This document shows positions 8,473-15,211 of a stretch of DNA of 21,205 nt, piece by piece. The notes below the pieces were generated by a model, which was not told the DNA's origin, ran no database searches, and saw nothing but the letters and a program-made list of their open reading frames with translations. The translations under genes and the position numbers were made by a program. Numbering within the stretch: the stretch's first letter is position 1; each line of letters opens with the position of its first letter. Source of the DNA: Desulfovibrio sp. (GTDB lineage Bacteria; Desulfobacterota; Desulfovibrionia; Desulfovibrionales; Desulfovibrionaceae); contig JAISNZ010000068.1 of NCBI GenBank assembly GCA_031275955.1, positions 1 through 21,205 on the forward strand, read 5' to 3'.

Positions 8473-9834
8473 TTACCGCCCGATTGCCACAAGAAGCGCC
8501 TGCGCGTTTTCCGGGGCGGATTCCCAGAACAGGCTGATCTTTGACTGCGTTGCGACGCTCTGCCAGAGCGGATGGGTGACGTCTATCGAGAACCAGGCTG
8601 TATCCGCCCTTTTGATGAAACCGGGAGGGGCCGTGCGGATCCTGGTCAGCGGCACTCCGGAAACGGCTTTGGCTATAATGGTGTTCAGCCGTTCCTGCGT
8701 CCCCAGCTTGGCGAAACGGGGGAAGTTTTCCGCCACGGACTCCGGGAGCGGGTCACAGCGGACGGAAAGCCAGTAGGAGCAGGCCGGGGAAAGGAAATTT
8801 TCCGGAATATCGGCGCTGAAGTAGGGCGGGGCATAGACCAGGGGCAGGGATTTGCTCGCGCCCGCTCCCAGGGTCCCCAGAAACCTGCGCAGCAGGGCGC
8901 AGAGCGATTCAAAGCCTTCCCGGGGGCTTTCATGATTGTATCCGGCAATGCCGTCCGCGGCGCTCGCGGAACGTCCGAGGCAGTCTATGTCGTCAAAAAA
9001 GAGGGAAAGCTCCCCGGCGAATTGGCGCAAAGCCCCGTAAATATGCCAGGGATGAATGTTCGGACCGGAGCGCAGATGCGCGAGAAGCGGAATATTTCTG
9101 TTCAGGATGCTCAGCGCGGTAAAATTGAGGATAAAAGGCATGTCCGCGTTTGCGCCCTCCGCGTTCTTGTATCCCGCGAGCCTACCGGCGCAGGAAACCG
9201 CCATATCCTGCACTTCCTGCACCAGAGCGGCGAGATAGGCGCTGGCGTCAAGGCAGAGCAGGGGAGAGAGGAACTTCGGATCAAGCTCTATGTGCTCCCC
9301 CACACGGCGCACAAGGGTCAGGGGAAGCATTTCAAAATCGGGGTACTGTCCGAGATCCGCGTCCCGGATCAGAACGGGGGCGTAGCGAAGACGCTGTACC
9401 GGAGCGGGCGGAGCGGTTCCGTAAACATCCGGCATCTGTTCGGGCGTTTCGGCATAGACGAAGCGGACGCCCGCAAAGTCTCCTTCCAGCGCGGCATTAT
9501 TGCCGCCCGCATGGGGCAGGGCGAGACCCAGATACAGCGTGCCAGGCCTGTCGGGTTCGGGCCAGTCGCTTTTCAGGGCAAGGGGGGCCAAAGAGGCGTC
9601 ATAGGGCACGTTGACAACGGCCCCGCTGGGGAAGACGGCCTCAAGCCTTTCAATTTCCAGGGAGTGCTCCGCAACGGAACCGCGCCAGACAAGGCTGCGC
9701 ACTCCCCAGAAATACGGCAGGCCATAGAGGCGCAGGGGGTCAACCTGCCGCCGCAGTTCCTCGTCCGCCGCCTGAAAATGCTGAGGATGCAAAAAAAGCC
9801 CCTGGCTCCAGAATATCGGCCGGTGTCCGTTCAC
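8473..9834 (-). CDS. tssK: Type VI secretion system baseplate subunit TssK
   Basis: TssK is the trimeric adaptor that links the baseplate to the TssL/TssM membrane complex. The N-terminus, counted from GTG 9834, reads NGHRPIFWSQGLFLHPQHFQ, which is the family hallmark. The 453-residue length is typical. Further family-like stretches are LYLGLALPHAG, SAYLAALVQEV and WLSVRCDPLP. The GTG overlaps the tssJ stop (GTGA). The frame stays open to about 9990, but that extension runs through tssJ and lacks family similarity, so I reject it. The only ribosome-binding candidate (AGAGGGG) is rather far from the GTG, so coupling to tssJ translation is likely. Confidence 0.95.
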   Translation of the reverse strand: MNGHRPIFWSQGLFLHPQHFQAADEELRRQVDPLRLYGLPYFWGVRSLVWRGSVAEHSLEIERLEAVFPSGAVVNVPYDASLAPLALKSDWPEPDRPGTLYLGLALPHAGGNNAALEGDFAGVRFVYAETPEQMPDVYGTAPPAPVQRLRYAPVLIRDADLGQYPDFEMLPLTLVRRVGEHIELDPKFLSPLLCLDASAYLAALVQEVQDMAVSCAGRLAGYKNAEGANADMPFILNFTALSILNRNIPLLAHLRSGPNIHPWHIYGALRQFAGELSLFFDDIDCLGRSASAADGIAGYNHESPREGFESLCALLRRFLGTLGAGASKSLPLVYAPPYFSADIPENFLSPACSYWLSVRCDPLPESVAENFPRFAKLGTQERLNTIIAKAVSGVPLTRIRTAPPGFIKRADTAWFSIDVTHPLWQSVATQSKISLFWESAPENAQALLVAIGR

Positions 9835-10481
9835 GATGTTTTCTCTTGCCCCTCTGTTTTCTCCCGTTCGCTGTCCTCTTCCAGCGCATGAGCGGCCAAA
9901 TGCAGGGAAAGGACAAGCCGCCCCGCGCTGTACAGAGTGGATTTCCAGAACAGAAAGCCGCTTTGCGTGCTGCTCAGCGGAATCCGCCACAACCGCGCGG
10001 ACTGTTCCGGACTGGACTCAAAATATCCGCACACAATGCCCACAAAAAGCGCTCCTTCCGCCCTGTCCAGGTCGTAATTCGCCGTTTCCTCCGGTTGAAG
10101 AAAGATACGAGTCGTGCTTTTGACGGATTTGTCAAAAGCCGAACACTGCAACAGACTGCTGATTCCGTCAGCGGTTCCTTTCTGTAAGTCAAAAGCGTCC
10201 CTCTTGTCAAGCTGGTAAACGCAAATTTGAAGCGTGTGCGCCTTGCCGTCAAAGGAATTCAAATCCCGGGCGGCGTTGAGATGTAACTGAAGGGCCTTTT
10301 CCCCATAGGACCAGAGCACACTGTCGGGATCTTCGGATTCCAGCATGGGTTTGGGCGGGGGCGCGCTCCCGCATCCCGGAAGCAGTCCGCAGGACAAAGC
10401 CGCCGGCAGAATCAGAAAAAAGAAGACGCGGCGCAAGAGGGACATGGACACCAGGCGTTGCTTCGTATATGCTTGCATCAT
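9831..10481 (-). CDS. tssJ: Type VI secretion system outer-membrane lipoprotein TssJ
   Basis: This 216-residue lipoprotein has a basic start, a hydrophobic stretch (VFFFLILPAALSCGL) and lipobox LPGC with the lipidated cysteine at about residue 37. After it come TssJ-like beta strands: TLQICVYQL at about 83-91 and later RIFLQPEETANYDLDRAEGALFVGIVCGYFE. TssJ is anchored in the outer membrane and binds the periplasmic end of TssM. I chose ATG 10481 because AGAGG lies 7 nt upstream. ATG 10445 would also give a signal peptide but has a weaker site. The start codon overlaps, on the opposite strand, that of the lytic transglycosylase. Confidence 0.9.
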   Translation of the reverse strand: MMQAYTKQRLVSMSLLRRVFFFLILPAALSCGLLPGCGSAPPPKPMLESEDPDSVLWSYGEKALQLHLNAARDLNSFDGKAHTLQICVYQLDKRDAFDLQKGTADGISSLLQCSAFDKSVKSTTRIFLQPEETANYDLDRAEGALFVGIVCGYFESSPEQSARLWRIPLSSTQSGFLFWKSTLYSAGRLVLSLHLAAHALEEDSEREKTEGQEKTS

Positions 10482-11172
10482 GTTTCATCCTCTGTTCCGG
10501 CGCCCAAACAACGCGGCCCGTCCGGCCCGGATCCGCCGCGCGAGGCTTTTTCGGGCGGGACTGGCGGATCTGGCGGCCTTTTTTCTTTTTGTCTGCTGCG
10601 CCTGCGCGCAGCCGGCGCAAAAAAACGCGCCCCTGAACAAAAGCGCCGCCTGGCAACAGGGCCTAACCCAGCTTGAGCGCTACAAACAGGGCGGCGCTCC
10701 CCCCCAGCCGCTGCGCGTCGGCATTTCCTTTTCCTCCCCGCTTCCGGCTTTCGCGCCGCAAAATACGGACCCTGACTGGAAAAGCATCATCCAGGCCGCC
10801 AGCCGGCGGCACGGCCTTGACGAGGCCTTGCTGGCCGCCGTGATGCAGGTGGAATCCCGGTTCAACCCCTCTGCCGTTTCCCCTGACGGCGCCCGCGGAG
10901 TCATGCAGATCATGCCCCTGACCGGCAGGGAACTCGGCCTGGAAAATTTCTTTGACCCCGCCGCCAACACGGATGCCGGGGCGCGCTATCTGGCCGAAAT
11001 GCTGCGCATGTTTTCCCGTCTCGACCTCTCTCTCGCCGCTTACAACGCCGGCCCCGGGGCGGTGCGGCAGTACGGCGGGCGTATTCCCCCCTACAGGGAA
11101 ACGCAGGACTATGTGGCCCGGGTTCTTGCCCTCTACAACTCCAAGCGGATCAACGCTCAGCGGGAGAAGTGA
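10480..11172 (+). CDS. Soluble lytic transglycosylase (SLT domain, Slt70/MltE type)
   Basis: This is the only plus-strand gene. From ATG 10480 it has 230 residues. A basic start and a hydrophobic segment at about 25-43 (ending VCCACAQ) suggest export, perhaps as a lipoprotein. The C-terminal half is a goose-type SLT domain: catalytic Glu125 in QVESRFNP, GVMQIMP at 140-146, AAYNAGPGAV at 186-195 and PYRETQDYVARV at 204-215. Such enzymes cleave the glycan strand of peptidoglycan, forming 1,6-anhydro-MurNAc. Known T6SSs need such an enzyme to open the wall for the TssM complex, and the position here suggests that job. Start choice is uncertain: ATG 10444, with AGAGG 3 nt upstream, would add 12 residues. 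The 3' end overlaps the AMIN-like gene by 16 nt. Confidence 0.88.
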   Translation: MFHPLFRRPNNAARPARIRRARLFRAGLADLAAFFLFVCCACAQPAQKNAPLNKSAAWQQGLTQLERYKQGGAPPQPLRVGISFSSPLPAFAPQNTDPDWKSIIQAASRRHGLDEALLAAVMQVESRFNPSAVSPDGARGVMQIMPLTGRELGLENFFDPAANTDAGARYLAEMLRMFSRLDLSLAAYNAGPGAVRQYGGRIPPYRETQDYVARVLALYNSKRINAQREK

Positions 11173-11876
11173 ATCTCCGCCCGCAGACCCGTCTGCGTCG
11201 GGGATATCCGCACTTTCGCGCCGGCAGCCTCGGTAGCGGTGCGCGTATGCGTGACCAGCCGCAACTGGCGCGACTTTGTCAGCCACAGGCTGGCCCGGGT
11301 GGCCTGTTTCATCTCCAGGGGACGCAGGGGGTCAGCAAGATCCAGTTTCCACGGGCTGCCCAGGACAATGACAACGGACGGCGAATCGGGCGGCAAATCG
11401 TCGGTATAAAAGGTATGGGCCTTGTCCGGGGAAAATCCGTTTTCCTGCGCCGCGGTATAGTCAAATTCCAGCACAAGTTTCCGCTCGTCCCCGTCCGCTT
11501 TGGGAAAGACCCGCAAGGCCGTGCCCAGATTCAGCTTCGCCTCGGGGTTCGGCGCCGGCTCAAGGCTCCGCGCCGGTTCCGGATGTACCGGTTCCGGATG
11601 TACCGGTTCCGGATGGGCCGGTTCCGGATGGGCCGGCAGCTGATGCTCAAGAAGTTCCGGTTTCGGGGAGGGTTCAGGAAGAGGGCCGGGATCGGCCGGC
11701 GGCTCCTGCGCTGGCGGCAGTTCGCCAAGACGGGCCTTGGCCGGCCCGACCGGATCGCTTTTCTGAAAAAAGAAGAACGGCTCGTTGCCGGTGGCATAGG
11801 CGAACATGCCTGCCAGGGCGATGCTCCAGAAAAGGAGCAGGACGAGCTGAGGTTTGCGGGAGTAGAGAAACACCAA
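11157..11876 (-). CDS. Proline-rich single-pass membrane protein with an AMIN-like periplasmic domain, T6SS-associated
   Basis: I know no standard T6SS name for this 239-residue protein. One transmembrane segment lies near residues 10-28. A Pro/Glu-rich spacer (about 53-111) includes four HPEP repeats at 83-101. The C-terminal part (about 115-239) has the strand pattern of AMIN domains: RKLVLEF, SVVIVLG, SRQLRLVTHT and a final GLRAEIHF. AMIN domains bind peptidoglycan or place envelope proteins in the periplasm. Since TssL lacks a wall-binding domain, this protein may anchor the complex to peptidoglycan (inference). The start is TTG 11876 or GTG 11873, both served by GGAG just upstream. It lies 13 nt after tssC. 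Its 3' end overlaps the convergent lytic transglycosylase gene by 16 nt. Confidence 0.72.
   Translation of the reverse strand: MVFLYSRKPQLVLLLFWSIALAGMFAYATGNEPFFFFQKSDPVGPAKARLGELPPAQEPPADPGPLPEPSPKPELLEHQLPAHPEPAHPEPVHPEPVHPEPARSLEPAPNPEAKLNLGTALRVFPKADGDERKLVLEFDYTAAQENGFSPDKAHTFYTDDLPPDSPSVVIVLGSPWKLDLADPLRPLEMKQATRASLWLTKSRQLRLVTHTRTATEAAGAKVRISPTQTGLRAEIHFSR
11573..11632. repeat. 15-bp tandem repeat, four copies, in the AMIN-like gene
   Basis: Units CCGGTTCCGGATGTA, the same again, then two copies ending in GGG, lie back to back at 11573, 11588, 11603 and 11618. A degenerate fifth begins at 11633. They encode the HPEPV/HPEPA pentapeptides of the proline-rich spacer. The 15-bp period keeps the frame, so copy number would change spacer length only. 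Confidence 0.92.
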
Positions 11877-11889
11877 GGATTCTCCAGAG

Positions 11890-13353
11890 TTAGTTGAGAG
11901 AACTGTCTTCCGCGGCCGGCCCTTGCTTGTCCAGCCTTCCCTCCAGGGACAACGTAAAACTTACGCCCATGTACTTAAAATGAGGCCGGGCGAGTATGGT
12001 GACGGCGTACCAGCCCGCATCCTCCTCAATTTCTTTAACCTCTATACGGGCCATGCGCAAGGGGCGTTTGCTGCGGGTCAGGGCGTCCGGGGTGTCCATT
12101 TCCGTCACATAGCGGCTGATCCAGTTGTTCAGCTCCCGGGCGATATCACTCCGGCTCTTCCAGGCGCCCACGCCTTCGCGTTGCAGGACCTTGACGTAGT
12201 GGGCGAGCCTGTTCATCAGCATCATATACGGGAATTGCGTGGAAAGCCGAAATCCGATCTCCTGGGTGAAGCCTTCCGGGGTCTTGGGGAAGAGTTTCGG
12301 TTTCAGGGCGGAGTTGGCGGAGAAAAAGACGGCCTCCTGCGGTTTTTTGGTGGCCACAAGAGCGATAAAGCCCAGTTCGGCAAGTTCGTATTCCCGGCGT
12401 TCCGAGATCATGACCCGGGTGGGGATCTTGTTTTGTATGCCGCTCATGGCCTCATAGCGGCAGATGGGCAGATTGGCCACAAGGCCCCCGCCGTCAGGGC
12501 CGATAATATTGACGCACCAGCGGTATCTGGCAAAACTGTCCGCCAGGCACGCGGCCAGGGCAAAGGCCGTGTTGCCCCAGCAGAAATGCGCCTCGCTCTC
12601 CGGTTTTTCCGTGAAGTTGAAGGAAGCCGGCGTTGCGGGATTGTCCTGCGTATAGGGCAGGCGAAGCAGAAAGCCCGGCAGGGTGAGGCCGACATAGCGG
12701 GCCATGTCCGTTTCCCGGAAAGAGTTCCAGCCCGCATAGCGCGGGGTGTCGAAGATGCTTTTCACATCCTTGATGTCCGAAAAACGGCTCCAGTTCTGCA
12801 AGCCGAAAAATTCTTTGCCCGCCGCGGTGAAAAAGGGGGCATGCGCCAGGGAGGCCACCGCGGCGACATGCTTCAGCAGCTGCATGTCCCGCGCGTCGGG
12901 GGTAAAGGCATAATCGGCGATCATGGCCGCCACGGGCTGCCCGCCGAACTGGCCGAATTCCGCCGTATAAATATGTCTGTACAGACCGGATTTGACCACT
13001 TCCGGCGCGTCTTCAAAGTCCGTGAGCAAATCTTCCTTGGAGACGTTGAGGAATTCCAGGTGGATATTCTGGCTGAAATCCAGGCGATCCGTCAGAAAGC
13101 GCAGGCCGCGCCAGGCGGCCTCCAGGGCGAGGAATTCCGGATGATGGATAATTTCGTTGACCTGGGCCGAGATCTGTTCATCCAGCAGGGCCGTCAGATA
13201 ATCCGGGAAGCGCTCGGAAAGGTGCTCCCCGACGGCGGCTGCTCCGGCAAGCCTCAACATGGCCCGCAAGCCGTTGATCAGGGCGGCGCCTTCCCCGCCT
13301 TCCGGCGGGACTCCCGCTGCCGCGAGGATATCGTCCAGGGAGCCGCGACTCAT
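11890..13353 (-). CDS. tssC: Type VI secretion system contractile sheath large subunit TssC
   Basis: The 487-residue protein matches TssC (VipB/ImpC/HsiC) along its length: IIHHPEFLALEAAWRGLRFL near 88-107, the LASLAHAPFF-like AVASLAHAPFFTAAG, SFRETDMARYVGLTLPGFLLRLPY, CWGNTAFALAACLADSF, and a C-terminal ARPHFKYMGVSFTLSLEGRL strand. TssC pairs with TssB to build the sheath that contracts to drive the Hcp tube. The gene starts at ATG 13353, 3 nt after tssA ends. TssB is normally encoded just upstream of TssC, but tssA occupies that place and no tssB is visible here. Confidence 0.96.
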   Translation of the reverse strand: MSRGSLDDILAAAGVPPEGGEGAALINGLRAMLRLAGAAAVGEHLSERFPDYLTALLDEQISAQVNEIIHHPEFLALEAAWRGLRFLTDRLDFSQNIHLEFLNVSKEDLLTDFEDAPEVVKSGLYRHIYTAEFGQFGGQPVAAMIADYAFTPDARDMQLLKHVAAVASLAHAPFFTAAGKEFFGLQNWSRFSDIKDVKSIFDTPRYAGWNSFRETDMARYVGLTLPGFLLRLPYTQDNPATPASFNFTEKPESEAHFCWGNTAFALAACLADSFARYRWCVNIIGPDGGGLVANLPICRYEAMSGIQNKIPTRVMISERREYELAELGFIALVATKKPQEAVFFSANSALKPKLFPKTPEGFTQEIGFRLSTQFPYMMLMNRLAHYVKVLQREGVGAWKSRSDIARELNNWISRYVTEMDTPDALTRSKRPLRMARIEVKEIEEDAGWYAVTILARPHFKYMGVSFTLSLEGRLDKQGPAAEDSSLN

Positions 13354-13356
13354 GGA

Positions 13357-14919
13357 TCAGTCCAGGGCGGAGGAAGGACGCAGGCGCGCGATCCGGCGCG
13401 TCACGTCGCGCCTAAGCTGCGTGTTCTGCGCGTCGAAAAGGGTGAGGGCGCCCTGAACGGCGGTCAGGGCCTCCAGGGCGAGCCGCGGGTCCCAGTCGTC
13501 CAGATTCCGGGCGGCGGTTTCCGCAAGCAGGGCTTCCGCCAGGGGCAGGGCAACTCCTCCTTTCCCGGCTTCGCACAGCAGGCGCAGTTGGGCGGTTCTG
13601 CACAGCAGATTTTCCGCCGGGGAGTCCGTCTTCGCGGCGTCCAGCAGATCAAGCGCCCCGGCGAGCTTGTTTTGCGCCAGTAGTGTCCTGGCTTCTTCAA
13701 GATGCTGGGCGGGCGATCCCGCGGGGGAACCACGTCCGTCCCCGCTGTCTTCCCTGCCGGATCGGAGCGGGCGGAGAAGCCCCTGCAGCCAGACCACGGT
13801 TTGCGGCCCGGCAAAAGGAGAACCGTCGTTGAAGGAGAGTTTTTCAAGACCGGGCAGGCGGGCGATCAGGCGGGCGCTTTCTTCCCGTACCGCCTGCGCG
13901 GCTTCGGCAAATTGCGGCCCCAGGGCGGAGAGGGCCTTGTCGATGACTGCCTGGACGTCCAGACAGAGCGGGGCTGTGACAAAAAATGCCTCGGCGGCGA
14001 AAGCTGCCTCCAGCGCATTGCCCGCTTCAAGTTCCCGTTGCGCTCGCGCAAGCTCCGGCATGTCCGGCGGGGGCAGGGGCGTCTGTCCGTTTTCCGCCGC
14101 CGGCGTAGCCGTTATGGCGCCCCAGAGGAGAAGCCGCGAGAGCCTCCACAAGGTGGCGTCGGCCGGTTCCGCGCGCCGGGCGGCCTCCAGGTATTCCTGC
14201 CCTGCCTCGATAAACCGGCGGCGCAGGGCAACGGGGTCGTTCCCGGCCGGGGCGTCCCCGTTGCCGGTTTCCGTTGCGGCGGCGCTTCCGGCCGGCGTCG
14301 TTCGCGGCGCGTCGGGAGACGGGGCGGTGGATTGCTCCCGAGGGGCCTGCCGGTCCGGGGAAGGCGCGTCGTCCGAGGGCGGCGCGGGAAGGCGTTGAAT
14401 GGCTGAGGCCAGTTCCCGCAAGGTCGCGGCGTCCGGCAGAAGGGAATGGATCGTTTCTTCCAGCGCGGCGAGGGATTCCAGCAGGTCTGTTCGCAAGGCC
14501 CGGCTGACGGGAGTATTCGCCTGTTCCTGTAAAAATTCGGAGGCGCGTTCGCGCCACCAGTCAAGGGCATTGCTGCGGCCGCGCAGGCGCTTGACCGGCG
14601 GCCAGGCCGCGGCCCAAAAGTTGCCCAGCAGCCCGGAAAGCAGCCGCATGCCCGCCAGCATGCCTTCAAAACCCCGATTGTGCCACAGGGCCGCGGCAAG
14701 GTAAACGGCTACCTGGATATCCTTGGATTTGCCCGCAAGAATGGCGGCGGCGTTTTCCTCGATTCTGGGCCAGGAAACCGCCTCTCCCTGGCCGGAAAAG
14801 CTGAGCTTTTCGATCTCGGCCAGAACAACGGCATATTCCGGCTCATAGCGGGCGTCCGCCCCGGCTGGATTTTCGCCGGGGACAGGATTGACGCCCAGGA
14901 GTGCGAAATCTGTACTCAA
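13357..14919 (-). CDS. tssA: Type VI secretion system assembly protein TssA (ImpA N-terminal, VasJ-like C-terminal)
   Basis: TssA primes sheath and tube polymerisation at the baseplate or caps the growing end. The N-terminal ImpA-type domain is visible (LLGVNPVPGENPAGADARYEPEY, then DIQVAVYLAAALWHNRGFEGMLAGMRLLSGLLGNFWAAAWPP). A Pro/Ser/Ala-rich linker spans about 170-225. The C-terminal region resembles the VasJ type (PADATLWRLSRLLLWGAI, a WLQGLL helix, DPRLALEALTAVQGALTLF). The 520-residue length fits the long TssA class. The start is TTG 14919, with GGAG 9 nt upstream; I found no in-frame ATG or GTG nearby that fits better. It is the first gene of the structural operon, after a 292-bp non-coding region. 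Confidence 0.9.
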   Translation of the reverse strand: MSTDFALLGVNPVPGENPAGADARYEPEYAVVLAEIEKLSFSGQGEAVSWPRIEENAAAILAGKSKDIQVAVYLAAALWHNRGFEGMLAGMRLLSGLLGNFWAAAWPPVKRLRGRSNALDWWRERASEFLQEQANTPVSRALRTDLLESLAALEETIHSLLPDAATLRELASAIQRLPAPPSDDAPSPDRQAPREQSTAPSPDAPRTTPAGSAAATETGNGDAPAGNDPVALRRRFIEAGQEYLEAARRAEPADATLWRLSRLLLWGAITATPAAENGQTPLPPPDMPELARAQRELEAGNALEAAFAAEAFFVTAPLCLDVQAVIDKALSALGPQFAEAAQAVREESARLIARLPGLEKLSFNDGSPFAGPQTVVWLQGLLRPLRSGREDSGDGRGSPAGSPAQHLEEARTLLAQNKLAGALDLLDAAKTDSPAENLLCRTAQLRLLCEAGKGGVALPLAEALLAETAARNLDDWDPRLALEALTAVQGALTLFDAQNTQLRRDVTRRIARLRPSSALD

Positions 14920-15021
14920 CGGCGGATACTCCGGAAGTTTTTGGCGGAAGGCCGTCCTCTGGCAATGAACGCTGGAAACAGTCCGCTTACGGCGAGCCCG
15001 CCCGCTCCTGTTCCGCGGCAG

Positions 15022-15039
15022 GGATTTGCCCGCAAATCC
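15022..15039 (-). promoter_or_regulatory. Perfect inverted repeat in the tssA leader
   Basis: GGATTTGC-CC-GCAAATCC has 8-bp perfect arms, about 105-120 bp before the tssA start. As RNA it would form a 7-bp stem with a CGGG loop. As DNA it is a plausible dimer operator or enhancer site for the upstream sigma54-type activator, at the usual distance for such sites. No T-run follows, so it is not a terminator. Confidence 0.5.
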
Positions 15040-15045
15040 TCGCAG

Positions 15046-15076
15046 AGCGGTTCACCCGTTTCCTTCGTGAACCGCT
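15046..15076 (-). promoter_or_regulatory. Stem-loop in the tssA leader with a GGA-containing loop
   Basis: Perfect 10-bp arms (AGCGGTTCAC / GTGAACCGCT) enclose an 11-nt loop which, on the minus strand, reads GAAGGAAACGG. An AAGGA in a hairpin loop resembles a CsrA/RsmA site. No T-run follows. A DNA operator is the alternative reading. Confidence 0.45.
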
Positions 15077-15093
15077 TTGGCTTCGGAAAGGCC

Positions 15094-15121
15094 AGCTTAT
15101 GCAAAGCCGGCGCGGTGTCAA
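15094..15121 (-). promoter_or_regulatory. Candidate sigma70-type promoter for the tssA operon
   Basis: On the minus strand TTGACA (15121-15116, full consensus) is followed after 16 nt by TAAGCT (15099-15094, weak -10). Transcription would start near 15087, giving a leader of about 170 nt that contains both stem-loops. I found no convincing -24/-12 (GG-N10-GC) sigma54 promoter between 14920 and 15000; GGACTGTTTCCAGC has the spacing but poor flanking bases. Confidence 0.3.
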
Positions 15122-15157
15122 GTCGTGTTTGCGGGATGCCCGGGAAAATCGGGGCTT

Positions 15158-15189
15158 CCCCCGGAACCGCGCCAGCCCGGTTCCGGGGG
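15158..15189 (-). terminator. Strong GC-rich hairpin downstream of the sigma54-type activator gene
   Basis: Perfect 12-bp arms CCCCCGGAACCG / CGGTTCCGGGGG flank an 8-nt loop, beginning 22 nt after the regulator's stop codon. On the minus strand a short TTTT follows about 8 nt later, so this is probably an intrinsic terminator separating the regulator from the tss operon. A second small hairpin (GGCGG/CCGCC, 15191-15206) lies between it and the stop codon. Confidence 0.55.
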
Positions 15190-15211
15190 AGGCGGAAAAA
15201 GCCGCCCTCGT

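Larger units (their letters stand above)
14920..15211. other. 292-bp non-coding region between the activator gene and tssA
   Basis: This gap holds, in minus-strand order, a small hairpin, the GC-rich terminator-like hairpin, the candidate TTGACA promoter, two perfect stem-loops and the tssA ribosome-binding site. The proposed leader contains at least seven GGA triplets. No convincing gene lies in it. Confidence 0.6.

Noticed and set aside
11923..13683. A 586-codon plus-strand frame opposite tssC and part of tssA.
   Set aside because: It spans the junction of two well-supported genes and has no family features.
14975..14988. GGACTGTTTCCAGC on the minus strand as a sigma54 promoter for tssA.
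   Set aside because: Spacing fits GG-N10-GC, but the flanks match the TGGCAC/TTGC consensus poorly.
14916..15104. A 62-codon minus-strand frame whose stop overlaps the tssA TTG start.
   Set aside because: It runs through both stem-loops, has no ribosome-binding site at its ATG and shows no recognisable protein pattern. A leader peptide cannot be excluded but nothing supports it.
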